From assembly GCF_009707485.1 (NCBI RefSeq), contig NZ_CP046121.1:3410001-3474000 (forward strand): 64,000 bases of DNA, given 5' to 3'. Below are positions 53,522-62,654 of this stretch, in pieces. The stretch comes from Nostocoides sp. HKS02. GTDB taxonomy: Bacteria; Actinomycetota; Actinomycetes; Actinomycetales; Dermatophilaceae. The notes beneath the pieces were generated by a model. That model was not told where the DNA came from. It ran no database searches and saw nothing but the letters and a program-made list of their open reading frames with translations. Each line of letters starts with the position of its first letter. Position 1 is the first letter of the stretch. The translations under genes were made by a program, and so were the position numbers.

Positions 53522-54249
53522 GCAAGGGTGAGATCCACGTCGTCCACCTCTACCCGCGTGAGATGAGCATCTACGGCGACCTCGGCAACACCCGCTGCCT
53601 CGCCTCCCGGATCCGTCGCCACGGCTACACCCCGGTGGTCCACCAGCACCATCCCGGTGGCGAGTTCCCCGAGCAGGCCCACCTGGTCCTCGGGGGCGGC
53701 GGACAGGACTCCGGGCAGGTGCGCGTCGAAGCCGACCTCGAGCAGATCGCCGACCGGCTGCGGTCGCTGGCGCAGGCAGGCACACCCATGCTCATGATCT
53801 GCGGGATGTACCAGCTGTTCGGCAACGCCTTCATCACCGTCGAGGGCAAGCGCCTGCCGGGGCTCGGCATCCTCGACGTGACCACCCAGGGCAACGCCAA
53901 GCGGATGATCGGGCCCGTCGTGCTGTCCACCGAGTTCGGCGATGTCGTCGGCTACGAGAACCACTCCGGCTCGACGACCCTCGGCGCGGGGCAGGCACCG
54001 TTCGGGACCGTGCGCTCCGGACTCGGCAACAACGGCACCGACGGCACCGAGGGCGCGAGGACGGGCAATGTCGTCGGCTCCTACCTCCACGGTCCGATCC
54101 TGCCGGCGAACCCGGCCCTCGCCGACGCGCTCATCGGGCTGGCCGCCGAGCTGGCCACGGGGGCGCCGTTCGAGCTGGCGGCGCAGGACGACCACTTCGC
54201 CGACGAGGCGCGCACCCGCCAGGTGCGACGTTTGGTCAAGCGCGGCTGA
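53518..54249 (+). CDS. gatD: Lipid II isoglutaminyl synthase subunit GatD
   Basis: A 243-residue class I glutamine amidotransferase of the GatD/CobB type: HLYPREMSIYGDLGNTRCLASRIRRHGY at the start, nucleophile Cys in MLMICGMYQLFG near residue 94, and catalytic His in GSYLHGPILP near 191. It supplies ammonia to MurT. The stop-start overlap with murT indicates a stable two-subunit complex. The DUF4118 gene ends 27 bases downstream on the opposite strand. Confidence 0.9.
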   Translation: MSKGEIHVVHLYPREMSIYGDLGNTRCLASRIRRHGYTPVVHQHHPGGEFPEQAHLVLGGGGQDSGQVRVEADLEQIADRLRSLAQAGTPMLMICGMYQLFGNAFITVEGKRLPGLGILDVTTQGNAKRMIGPVVLSTEFGDVVGYENHSGSTTLGAGQAPFGTVRSGLGNNGTDGTEGARTGNVVGSYLHGPILPANPALADALIGLAAELATGAPFELAAQDDHFADEARTRQVRRLVKRG

Positions 54250-54276
54250 GCAGCGTCAGGCGTGGCGGACCCGCCG

Positions 54277-55029
54277 TCAGGCGTGGCTGAGCACTGAGCC
54301 GACCTGGTCGGCGAGCAGGACGGCGACCCGCAGCTGGTCGGGGCTCGGGCGGACGACCCGCGTCGAGGCGGTGAGCAGGAAGTGCCCGACGAGGCGGGCC
54401 CCGCTGCGCACTGGCAGGACGATCTCGGTGTCGACCGGCAGACCGTCCCGGGCGACGTCGATGGTCCGCCCCGACCGGACCACGGTGCCATCGGCCCACA
54501 CGGTCGGCTCCAGGTCGTTACCGGGATAGCCGCTCACGTAGTGGCAGCGGTCGATCCCCAGGACGTCGGTGATGCGGTGGGAGACTCCCTGGACCAGCCT
54601 GCCCGGGTCCCGCGTGGACCCGCCCAGAGTGCCCGCCGAGTCGACGAGCCCAGCCAGGTACCCCGTCGTCCGGCTCGCCCGGGCCTGCTGTCGTCGGCCC
54701 CACAACGCCAGCTCGGCCACGGCGACCCCCACGGTGACGAGCAGGACAGTGACCTCGACGTCGGCCGGCGCGGTGATGGCGAGCTGGCCCTGCGGCGCCG
54801 TGAGCAGGACGTCGAACCACAGCGCACTCGACACCGCGGCGGTCAGCCCGGCGGCCCGGATCCCCGTGGCGGCAGCGGCCACGACGACGACCACCAGCGC
54901 CAAGGCGGCCGAGGCGTTCGGCACCGACGCGCGCCAAGCCGCCAGCACCGCGCACAGGACCAGCGGGGCTGCCGCCGCGGTAACCACGATGACTGGTTGG
55001 CGTTCCGAGATGACTCTCCGGATGTCCAT
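54277..55029 (-). CDS. DUF4118 membrane sensor-like protein
   Basis: A 250-residue protein with four short membrane helices (residues about 15-105, PVIVVTAAAAPLVLCAVLAAW onward). These match the DUF4118 domain that forms the membrane part of KdpD. A GAF-like cytoplasmic domain follows (about 135-240), with DRCHYVSGYPGNDL. There is no kinase domain. It is divergent from kdpD, suggesting a sensor accessory. ATG 55029 has no obvious Shine-Dalgarno. Function is unproven. Confidence 0.65.
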   Translation of the reverse strand: MDIRRVISERQPVIVVTAAAAPLVLCAVLAAWRASVPNASAALALVVVVVAAAATGIRAAGLTAAVSSALWFDVLLTAPQGQLAITAPADVEVTVLLVTVGVAVAELALWGRRQQARASRTTGYLAGLVDSAGTLGGSTRDPGRLVQGVSHRITDVLGIDRCHYVSGYPGNDLEPTVWADGTVVRSGRTIDVARDGLPVDTEIVLPVRSGARLVGHFLLTASTRVVRPSPDQLRVAVLLADQVGSVLSHA

Positions 55030-55143
55030 ACCGCCATCACGCCGCGCGGACGGCGTCCGGGTCAAGGCTCTTGACGCGATCTGTACGGGGACACCGGCCG
55101 GTCGGACGACGCGTCGCCGCCGGGGAGGGGCGAGAATCGCCGT

Positions 55144-57699
55144 ATGACGAGGGGCTCGCTGCGGGTGTACCTCGGGGCCGCGCCGGGCGTCGGGAAGACG
55201 GTCGCGATGCTCTCGGAGGCCCACCGCCGCAGGGAGCGGGGGACCGACGTCGTCATCGGGGTGTGCGACAGCCACGGTCGGGCGTACACCGCAGCCCTCA
55301 TGGACGGGCTGGAGCGGCTTCCGGTGCGGCAGGTGGAGCACCGCGGGGTGACCCACGTCGAGCTCGACGTCTACGCCGCCATCGCGCGCAGGCCCCAGGT
55401 CGTGCTGGTCGACGAGCTCGCCCACACGAACGCCCCGGGCAGCGGCCATGCCAAGCGCTGGCAGGACGTCGACGACCTCCTCGAGGCGGGCATCGACGTG
55501 GTGTCCACGCTCAACATCCAGCACCTCGAGTCACTCAACGACGTCGTCGAGGCGATCACGGGTCTGCGACAGGACGACACGGTCCCCGACGAGGTGGTCC
55601 GCCGGGCGGACCAGCTCGAGCTCGTCGACATGTCGCCCCAGGCGCTGCGCCGTCGGCTCGCCCACGGCAACGTCTATCCCGCGGAGAAGGTGGACGCGGC
55701 CCTGGCGAACTACTTTCGCGAGGGCAACCTCGGGGCCCTGCGCGAGCTGTCTCTGCTGTGGGTGGCGGACCGGGTCGAGGAGGGCCTGGACCGGTACCGG
55801 ACCGACCACGCGATCGTGGAGACCTGGCCGACCCGGGAGCGCGTCGTCGTGGCCCTCACCGGCGGCCCGGAGGGGCGCACGCTCCTTCGCCGTGGGGCCC
55901 AGATCGCCTCGCGAGGTGCGGGTGGGGAGCTCCTCGCCGTCTACGTGACCCCTCCCGACGGGCTGGTGGCCGCCCGGCTCGAGGATGTCGCCGACCTGCG
56001 CCGGCTCACCAGCGAGCTGGGCGGCACCTTCACCACCATCAAGGGCGCGGACGTCGCCGAGTCGCTGCTCGACTTCGCGCGCAGCGTCAACGCCAGCCAG
56101 GTCGTCATCGGCGCCTCGCGGCACCCACGGTGGCAGGCCGTGTTCGCCCCCGGGGTGGGCCAGCGGGTGGTCGACGGCTCCGGCGACATCGACGTGCACC
56201 TGGTCAGCCACGAGCTGACGCGCAGCGCGCGCGTGCGCTGGCAGCTCGGACCTGAGCTCGGTCGGCGGCGCACGGCGCTCGGCTGGGTCCTGGCCACCCT
56301 GGGCACGGCCGGGCTGACCGGCATACTCCACGTCCCGGGGCACTGGCACGACCTGCCCCTCGAGGTGCTCCTCTTCCTGCTCCTCACCGTGCTGTCGGCG
56401 CTGCTGGGTGGGTTGTGGCCGGCCATCGTCGCAGCGGTGCTCGGCAGCCTCTCGCTCAACTGGTTCTTCACCCCGCCGGTCCACACCTTGTCCATCGCCG
56501 ACTCGCAGAACCTCGTGGCGCTGCTGGTGTTCCTCATCGTCGCGGTGTCGGTCTCGTCGGTGGTCCACCTCAGCGAGCGCCGTGCTGCTTCGGCGCGCGC
56601 GGCCCAGCGCGAGGCTGCCGCCCTGGCGTCGTCGGCGGAGTCCCTGCTCGGCGAGCGCGACCAGCTGCCCGCCCTGCTGCGCCAGGCCGTGGACTTCTTC
56701 GGGGTCGACGGGGCGGCCGTGGTGAGCCGGTCGGACGTGCGCGAGCCCTGGTCGGTGGTGAGCGCCACCGAGGGCTTCGACGTCGAGGCGATCCCGTCCG
56801 CGTCGGTCCTCGCGCCGGTCGACGACCGACGCTCGCTCGTCCTGCTCGGGCGGGTGCTCAGCGGTGCCGACCGCCGGTTGGTCTCCGCCTTCGCCGCCCG
56901 GGCGGGCGCGCTCGTGCGCCGCGACGAGCTCGTCGAGCAGGCGCGGCGCGCGTCGGCCCTGGCCAAGGACAACCGGGCCCGCACCGCGCTGCTCGCCGCG
57001 GTCTCCCACGACCTGCGCACGCCGCTGGCCAGCATCAAGGCGGCCGCATCAGGTCTGCGTCAGGGCGAGGTGTCCTTCAGCCCGGAGGACGAGGCATCCC
57101 TGCTCGAGACCATCGAGGAGTCGACCGACCGGCTCACGGCACTGGTGACCAACCTGCTCGACATGTCCCGGTTGCAGAGCGGATCGGTCACACCGCGGCT
57201 GGAGCCGGTCGACGTCGAGACCGCGGTGTCGGTGCCCGCCGCCCAGCTACCTGGCGGCGACCGGGTGCGCCTCGTCATCGCGCCCGGGCTGCCACCGGCG
57301 CTCGCCGACTCGGGCCTGCTCGACCGGGTGGTGGCCAACGTGCTCGAGAACGCGCTGCGCCACTCGCCCGGACGGCAGGAGGTGGTGGTGCACGCCTCGG
57401 CCGTCGCAGACCGCGTCCAGGTGCGGATCGTGGACCGGGGCGTCGGGGTCCCCGAGGAGGCGAAGGAGCTGATCTTCGCGCCCTTCCAGCGGTTCGGTGA
57501 CGCGCCGCGGGCGGGCACCGGCGTGGGTCTGGGGCTCGCAGTGGCGCGGGGCCTGGTCGAGGCCATGGGAGGCACGATCGTCGCCGAGGACACCCCAGGT
57601 GGTGGCCTCACGGTGGTCCTCGAGCTCGCGGCGGCGGGCAGGCCGTCGCCCGCCAGCGCGGCGTCGCCGGCCCAGCCGGCTGACAGGATGAGGACGTGA
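55144..57699 (+). CDS. kdpD: Sensor histidine kinase KdpD
   Basis: An 851-residue KdpD. The N-terminal KdpD domain has Walker-type GAAPGVGKT (residues 11-19) and VVLVDELAHTN. A universal-stress-like domain spans about 230-350, followed by four DUF4118 helices (about 390-480), a GAF domain (490-610), HisKA with H622 in SHDLRTP, and a HATPase. It senses potassium limitation and turgor and phosphorylates KdpE. No kdpFABC pump is in the window. The GTGA overlap with kdpE shows coupling. Confidence 0.93.
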   Translation: MTRGSLRVYLGAAPGVGKTVAMLSEAHRRRERGTDVVIGVCDSHGRAYTAALMDGLERLPVRQVEHRGVTHVELDVYAAIARRPQVVLVDELAHTNAPGSGHAKRWQDVDDLLEAGIDVVSTLNIQHLESLNDVVEAITGLRQDDTVPDEVVRRADQLELVDMSPQALRRRLAHGNVYPAEKVDAALANYFREGNLGALRELSLLWVADRVEEGLDRYRTDHAIVETWPTRERVVVALTGGPEGRTLLRRGAQIASRGAGGELLAVYVTPPDGLVAARLEDVADLRRLTSELGGTFTTIKGADVAESLLDFARSVNASQVVIGASRHPRWQAVFAPGVGQRVVDGSGDIDVHLVSHELTRSARVRWQLGPELGRRRTALGWVLATLGTAGLTGILHVPGHWHDLPLEVLLFLLLTVLSALLGGLWPAIVAAVLGSLSLNWFFTPPVHTLSIADSQNLVALLVFLIVAVSVSSVVHLSERRAASARAAQREAAALASSAESLLGERDQLPALLRQAVDFFGVDGAAVVSRSDVREPWSVVSATEGFDVEAIPSASVLAPVDDRRSLVLLGRVLSGADRRLVSAFAARAGALVRRDELVEQARRASALAKDNRARTALLAAVSHDLRTPLASIKAAASGLRQGEVSFSPEDEASLLETIEESTDRLTALVTNLLDMSRLQSGSVTPRLEPVDVETAVSVPAAQLPGGDRVRLVIAPGLPPALADSGLLDRVVANVLENALRHSPGRQEVVVHASAVADRVQVRIVDRGVGVPEEAKELIFAPFQRFGDAPRAGTGVGLGLAVARGLVEAMGGTIVAEDTPGGGLTVVLELAAAGRPSPASAASPAQPADRMRT

Positions 57700-58379
57700 G
57701 CGCGATCCTCGTCGTGGACGACGAGCCACACCTCGTCCGGACCCTCGCGATCAACCTGCGGGCCCGCGAGTACGCCGTGGAGACCGCCGGCGACGGACGT
57801 TCAGCCCTCACGGCGTTCCACGAGTCCCCGCCGGACCTCATCGTCCTCGACCTCGGGCTCCCGGACCTCGACGGCGTCGAGGTCCTGCGGCGGATCAGAC
57901 AGGTCTCGGACGTGCCGGTGATCGTCCTGTCGGCGCGCACCGACTCGGTCGACAAGGTCGAGGCGCTCGACGAGGGGGCGGACGACTACGTGACCAAGCC
58001 CTTCGCCATGGAGGAGCTGCTGGCCCGGGTCCGGGTCGCCCTGCGCCGAGACCGCGACACGTCCGAACCCACCCTGCCACCGTTCGCCACCGACCGCTTC
58101 ACCCTCGACTTCGACGAGCGGCAGGCCGTGGTCGCTGGGTCACCCGTGCGCCTCACACCGACCGAGTGGCGCCTCCTCGAGGTGCTGGCCCGCACGCCGG
58201 GCCACCTGGTCACCCAGCAGGAGCTGCTGCGTGAGGTGTGGGGTCCGCGCTACGGACGCGAGTCCAACTACCTGCGGGTCTATGCCAACCAGCTGCGCCG
58301 CAAGCTCGAGCCCGACCCGGGTCGTCCCCGGTACCTGCTCACCGACCCGGGCCAGGGCTACCGGCTGGTGGGCGACTGA
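57696..58379 (+). CDS. kdpE: Response regulator KdpE
   Basis: A 227-residue OmpR-type regulator. The receiver phosphoacceptor is D52 (LIVLDLGLPDLDG) with conserved Lys in YVTKPF. The winged helix has PTEWRLLEVLARTPGHLVTQQELLREVWGPRYGRESNYLRVYANQLRRKLEPDPGRPRYLLTDPGQGYRL. In its usual setting it activates the Kdp potassium pump operon. GTG 57696 overlaps the kdpD stop by four bases. Confidence 0.92.
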   Translation: MSAILVVDDEPHLVRTLAINLRAREYAVETAGDGRSALTAFHESPPDLIVLDLGLPDLDGVEVLRRIRQVSDVPVIVLSARTDSVDKVEALDEGADDYVTKPFAMEELLARVRVALRRDRDTSEPTLPPFATDRFTLDFDERQAVVAGSPVRLTPTEWRLLEVLARTPGHLVTQQELLREVWGPRYGRESNYLRVYANQLRRKLEPDPGRPRYLLTDPGQGYRLVGD

Positions 58380-58414
58380 CCGGCATACCCCCGCAGTTCG
58401 GTGCCGCCCCCGCT

Positions 58415-58504
58415 GCAGGAAGGTCTGCTTGCAGAGGTTGCTGCAGCGAGACTATGGTGCAACCTGCCCTGGCGGCACGACCCTCTGCAAGCAGAGGTTC
58501 CTGC
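58415..58504. terminator. Compound inverted repeat between kdpE and the YbhN-type gene
   Basis: Outer arms GCAGGAA/TTCCTGC (7 pairs) and inner arms CTGCTTGCAGAGG and its complement (13 pairs), separated by a 3/3 internal loop, enclose 44 bases. GCAGAGGTT-N-CTGC also occurs twice as a direct repeat (58431 and 58491). It lies between convergent genes, so a bidirectional terminator is likely, though it is unusually elaborate. Confidence 0.5.
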
Positions 58505-58540
58505 CGAGCGAGCGAGCGAGGGAGGGGGAGGAGCCAGAGA

Positions 58541-59615
58541 TCAGGACGCGAGGTGGTGGGCAGCATTGTCGGCGGGTGCCTGTTTGGGGCTGAGCGACCA
58601 CGCCAGCCAGCCGAGCGCCCCGAGCGGCACCTCCAGCACGTGGGTGAACACCGAGAACAGCACCGCCCCCGCCACTGCTTCGGGGTGCCCGGCCCCCCAG
58701 GCCACGAGCGCCGCGACCGTCACGGACTCGGTCACGCCGAGACCGCCCGGGGTGACGCCGACGGCGGTGGCGAGGCGGCCGATGGCGTATGCCGCGAAGA
58801 GCTGCCCGTAGAACAGGTGCACCCCCGTGGTGTGCATGCACAGCAGGAAGAGCAGGTAGTAGATGCCGAAGTAGCCCACCAGTCCCAGGGTCATCTTGAG
58901 CCACCCGGTGCGCACGACCTCGTTGATCCGGGCGCGCAGGTCCACGACCAGCGCCCGGACGCTCATGGAGCGCCGGTGGAAGAGCCGGCCGGCCAGCCGG
59001 TCGATGCCCTGGCCGATCGCGAGCGCGGCGCGTTCCGAGGCCACCATCGAGATGAACGTCGTCAGGATCACCAGCCCGGTTATCGTGGCCGCGATGGCCG
59101 CATCGGCGAGGGTCGCGGGCACGTCGGCGGAGCGACCCACCAGCAGGCCGATGATGGCGAGGGAGTGGCAGCGCGATGCGCGAGAGGACGTTCCAGACGC
59201 CGGTGACGATCGCCGAGGTCGAGATGTCGCGCCTCGAGAAGCCCCACGTGCGGCAGATCGTGTACGTCGCCGCCAGGCCCACGGCGCCGCCGCCGGGGAG
59301 CAGGTTGCCGACCGCAGACCCGGCGACGTTGACGATCAGCGCCTGCCAGTGACGCAGCCCCGGCATCGACCCGGTCAGCGTGAAGGTGTAGCAGTAGAGC
59401 CCCAGGACGACCCCGCTCACGAGCAGGAGGACGGTGGCGGTCGGGACCTGCTGCAGGACGCCCCAGACGGCACCCCAGGAGGTGTTGCCGAAGTGTGGCA
59501 GCCCCCAGACCAGCAGGAACGCCGCGAGGCCCAGACCCAGAACTGCCTGGACGGCCGTGCGCGCCCGGCTCCGGCCTGCCCGCTCGGTCTTGACGCGTCC
59601 CACCTCGGCGCTCAC
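58541..59615 (-). pseudogene. YbhN-type (LPG synthase transmembrane-like) protein, interrupted by a +1 frameshift
   Basis: With one base removed from the G run at 59161-59163 this reads as a 357-residue polytopic membrane protein of the lysylphosphatidylglycerol synthase TM/YbhN family: TERAGRSRARTAVQAVLGLGLAAFLLVW at the start, NLLPGGGAVGLAATYTICRTWGF, then GVTPGGLGVTESVTVAALVAWG near the end. The GTG at 59615 overlaps the PIG-L stop (GTGA). Such proteins move or modify lipids beside glycosyltransferases. The break is probably a sequencing error. Confidence 0.75.
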
Positions 59616-60430
59616 AGGCCCTCGAAGATGTCTCGTGACACGCGCAGCCCCGGCGGCCGGGCCGGGTCGATGAACCACTCGCGCCCGAACACGAGGTCGT
59701 AGAGCGGGCGCGGGATCCGCACGAACGCGGCCAGGGTGCGGTCGGCACCGTCCTGCGCACTCGCCTGCGACGCGTGGGCCCGCATGGACGCCCGTTTCGC
59801 GGCGGCATACCGGCGCACGGTGATGCGGTGGGTGATCTCGGCGCGCGCGCTGTACGCCCGGGTGAACCCGTCGCGGTCGAAGTCGGGTGGGAAGCGGTAG
59901 ACCTTGGCGGCCAGGTCGATGGCCCGGACCAGCAGGTCGCGCGGCACGGTGGCCTGCAGCACTCGTGGCGTGGCGGCGAGCTCTGCGGCGCGTGCGCCGA
60001 CCTCGTGGACCCGCACGTGGTCGCGGTGGCCGTACCCGCCGTGGCGGTCGTAGCTGAGCAGCACGGCAGCCTGCTCCTCGCGAAGCACGTCGGCCAACCG
60101 GGCGGCGGCCTCGTCGACCGGAGCGCTGATGAACCGGACCCGGCCCGGGGGGTCGGGGAACAGCTCGGGGCCCATCCCGCTGTCGGCGTACCCGAGGTGG
60201 ACGACCCGCGCCACGCCGAGCGCCGCGGCCGAGGTGCGCAGCTCGTCCAGCCGCCGCGCGCCGAGCCGGCCGTCGGCGGCATACGCGTCCGAGGCCAGGC
60301 CGAGGTCGCCGTCGGTGGCCACCACGAGGACGACGCGGTGACCCTCGGCAGCCGCGCGCGCCATGGTGCCCGACGTGAGCAGGGCTTCGTCGTCGGGATG
60401 GGCGTGAAAGGCCACGAGGGTGTGGGTCAT
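59612..60430 (-). CDS. PIG-L family deacetylase
   Basis: A 272-residue LmbE-like protein with zinc ligands in AFHAHPDDEAL near residue 8 and the HxxH motif in GYGHRDHVRVHE near 135. It should remove N-acetyl groups from N-acetylglucosaminyl conjugates, as MshB and its relatives do. ATG 60430 is preferred over the GTG just before it; AGGATG lies upstream. It is divergent from the glycosyltransferase and coupled to the YbhN-type gene. Confidence 0.85.
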   Translation of the reverse strand: MTHTLVAFHAHPDDEALLTSGTMARAAAEGHRVVLVVATDGDLGLASDAYAADGRLGARRLDELRTSAAALGVARVVHLGYADSGMGPELFPDPPGRVRFISAPVDEAAARLADVLREEQAAVLLSYDRHGGYGHRDHVRVHEVGARAAELAATPRVLQATVPRDLLVRAIDLAAKVYRFPPDFDRDGFTRAYSARAEITHRITVRRYAAAKRASMRAHASQASAQDGADRTLAAFVRIPRPLYDLVFGREWFIDPARPPGLRVSRDIFEGL

Positions 60431-60465
60431 CACGAGTCATCCTGTCGCATGGGAGGCTCAGGACC

Positions 60466-61593
60466 GTGAAGGTGGCGCTGCTGACGGACTGTTACCTGCC
60501 CCGACTGGGCGGGATCGAGGTCCAGACGCATGACCTCGCAGCCCATCTGCGGGCTCGCGGCCACGAGGTGGAGGTGTTCACCGCGACGCCCGGCCCACAC
60601 GGCGAGCGGCACGGGGCGGTCGAGGACGTCGATGGTGTGCCCGTCCACCGGATGGCGTTGCGGCTGCCCTGGGAGCTCCCCGTCAACCCGCTCGCGCCGC
60701 CCGAGGTGCGCCGCCGGCTGCGGGGTGGCGGTTTCGACGTCGCCCACGTGCACATGGGCGTGGTCAGCCCGTTCGCGACGGACCTCGCGGGGGTCGCCTT
60801 GGGCCTGGGGCTGCCGACCGCGATCACGTGGCACTGCCTCATGGGTCGCTCCCAGCCGGTCTTCCGTGCCCTCGGCCACGCGCGGCGGTGGGGCCGGCGC
60901 GGGGCGGCGCTGTCGGCCGTGTCGGGCCTCGCGGCTGCCGGGGTGCAGGCGGTCGTCGGTGATGCCGCGCAGGTGCGGGTGCTCCCCAACGGCATCGACG
61001 TCGCCGCATGGGCGCCCCCGGTCGGCCGGATGCCGCGCGGCGGCGGTCCGGTGCGCGTCGTCGCCGCGATGCGGTTCGCCGCGCGCAAACGACCCGGCGC
61101 CGTCCTGGAGATCGCGCGCGCGGCCCGGTCCCGGGTGGCCTCGGCGGTGGACCTGCACGTCGACCTGTTCGGGGACGGACCCGAGCGACGGCGGCTCGAG
61201 CAGTACATCGCCCGCCACGGCATGGGCACGTGGGTGTCGCTGCCGGGGCGGGTGAGCCGTGACGAGCTGCGGTCGCACTACTGGGCCAGTGACGTCTACA
61301 TGACCCCGGCGCGGCTCGAGGCCTTCGGCATCGCCGCCCTCGAGGCGCGCACGGCGGGGCTGCCGGTCCTGGCCCGCGCAGACACGGGGGTGAGCGACTT
61401 CGTGACCGACGGGGTGAACGGCGTCCTCGGGCGTGACGACGACGCGCTCGCCTCGGCCCTGGCCGCGCTGGTCACCGACACCGACCTGCGCCGCCGGATC
61501 GCCGACGAGAACTCGACGGTCGCCCCCGCGCAGAGCTGGGCAGCGGTCGCGGCGCTGGCCGAGAGCGAGTACCACCGGGCGGGAGCGTCATGA
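60466..61593 (+). CDS. GT4-type glycosyltransferase
   Basis: A 375-residue GT-B fold glycosyltransferase: LTDCYLPRLGGIEVQTHDLAAHLRARGHEV at the start, VLPNGIDVAAW near 165, VAAMRFAARKRPGAVLEIARAAR, and a donor-binding block TPARLEAFGIAALEARTAGLPVLARADTGVSDFVTDGVNGVL near 283. Together with the deacetylase and YbhN-type protein it suggests a glycolipid pathway. GTG 60466 follows GGGAGG. The next gene overlaps by four bases. Confidence 0.85.
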   Translation: MKVALLTDCYLPRLGGIEVQTHDLAAHLRARGHEVEVFTATPGPHGERHGAVEDVDGVPVHRMALRLPWELPVNPLAPPEVRRRLRGGGFDVAHVHMGVVSPFATDLAGVALGLGLPTAITWHCLMGRSQPVFRALGHARRWGRRGAALSAVSGLAAAGVQAVVGDAAQVRVLPNGIDVAAWAPPVGRMPRGGGPVRVVAAMRFAARKRPGAVLEIARAARSRVASAVDLHVDLFGDGPERRRLEQYIARHGMGTWVSLPGRVSRDELRSHYWASDVYMTPARLEAFGIAALEARTAGLPVLARADTGVSDFVTDGVNGVLGRDDDALASALAALVTDTDLRRRIADENSTVAPAQSWAAVAALAESEYHRAGAS

Positions 61594-62288
61594 CGCAGGT
61601 GTCGATCCGGGTGCACGCGACGACGGACGGCGAGCGCGTGGTCGCCAGCTTCCTCGTCGGACACGGCGCCGACCCGGTCCGCGCCCTCGGACGGCTCGGC
61701 TGGGGCAGCCCCCGGCTCGTGGACGCCTTCCTCGAGGACGGTGGTGTGCTCGTGCTCGCGTACCGGGTGGTGCCGGCGACCCCGGAGGCAGGGGTGGAGG
61801 GCGTCGTTCCGACCGACGCGGACCTCGTGGTCGAGCCCGGGGAGCGGGCCCGTCCGTACCAGCGCACCGCGGCATACGGCGTGGTCACCAGCAAGCGGGG
61901 GCTGCTGCTCACCGAGCTGTCCGCGCGCACCTCCGCGCCCGGCCGGTGGACCCTGCCGGGGGGCGGGCTCGACCCCGGCGAGGAGCCGGTGGCGGCCCTG
62001 CACCGCGAGGTGTGGGAGGAGAGCGGCCAGCAGATCGAGGGGGTGCGGCTCCTCGAGGCGCACACCTCGCACTGGATCGGCCGCGCCCCCAGCGGGCGCC
62101 TCGAGGACTTCCACGCCGTGCGGATCGTGTATGCCGCGTGGTGCCCCGCACCGACCGACCCCGTCGTGCACGATGTCGGCGGCTCGACGGAGTCGGTGCG
62201 GTGGGTGCCGTTCGACGAGGTCGAGCGGTACCCCTTGGGGCGGTCGTTCGCGCCGCACCTGCGGCGCTGGCTCGAGCCGCCCCGCTAG
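61590..62288 (+). CDS. Nudix hydrolase
   Basis: A 232-residue protein with a canonical Nudix box GGGLDPGEEPVAALHREVWEESGQQ near residue 129 (the GX5EX7REUXEEXGU pattern complete). The N-terminal 90 residues are an extra domain with no obvious family. The substrate is unclear. ATG 61590 overlaps the glycosyltransferase stop. The last bases form CTAG, which also serves as the stop of the convergent gene. Confidence 0.85.
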   Translation: MTQVSIRVHATTDGERVVASFLVGHGADPVRALGRLGWGSPRLVDAFLEDGGVLVLAYRVVPATPEAGVEGVVPTDADLVVEPGERARPYQRTAAYGVVTSKRGLLLTELSARTSAPGRWTLPGGGLDPGEEPVAALHREVWEESGQQIEGVRLLEAHTSHWIGRAPSGRLEDFHAVRIVYAAWCPAPTDPVVHDVGGSTESVRWVPFDEVERYPLGRSFAPHLRRWLEPPR

Positions 62289-62650
62289 CCCTGCTGGTTC
62301 TGCTCGCCCGTGCTCCGGCGCGGGCCGAGCACCCCCACGAGTCCGAAGGCCACGAGCACGGCGCCCGCCGCCACGATGCCGAGCGGGCCGACGTTGCCCC
62401 AGTCGACGGTGAAAGCGCCCAGCTCCTGGCCGAGGGCCAGCCCGGCGACGACCACGCAGACCAGGCCGAGCATGATCGCGGGCACGTGCGGCCCGGTGGG
62501 CCGCTGGGGGGTCACGATGACGGGGCGCTCGCGCTCGGCACCGAAGCCCTGGGGGAGTGGGCTGGTCTGGTCGCGCAGGTCCCGACCTGCTGTGTCGGGG
62601 CTGGCGACGGTCGGGTCCTGCTGGGCATCGCCCGGAAGGTTCGTGGTCAC
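62285..62650 (-). CDS. Two-helix membrane protein
   Basis: A 121-residue protein with a hydrophilic N-terminus (residues 1-55, Pro/Thr-rich) and two hydrophobic segments (PAIMLGLVCVVVAGLALGQ and GIVAAGAVLVAFGLVGVLG), typical of small actinobacterial proteins encoded beside PspC genes. Function is unknown. It follows the PspC gene on the same strand after four bases, so the two are likely cotranscribed. The stop is shared with the Nudix gene. Confidence 0.65.
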   Translation of the reverse strand: MTTNLPGDAQQDPTVASPDTAGRDLRDQTSPLPQGFGAERERPVIVTPQRPTGPHVPAIMLGLVCVVVAGLALGQELGAFTVDWGNVGPLGIVAAGAVLVAFGLVGVLGPRRSTGEQNQQG

Positions 62651-62654
62651 GGTG

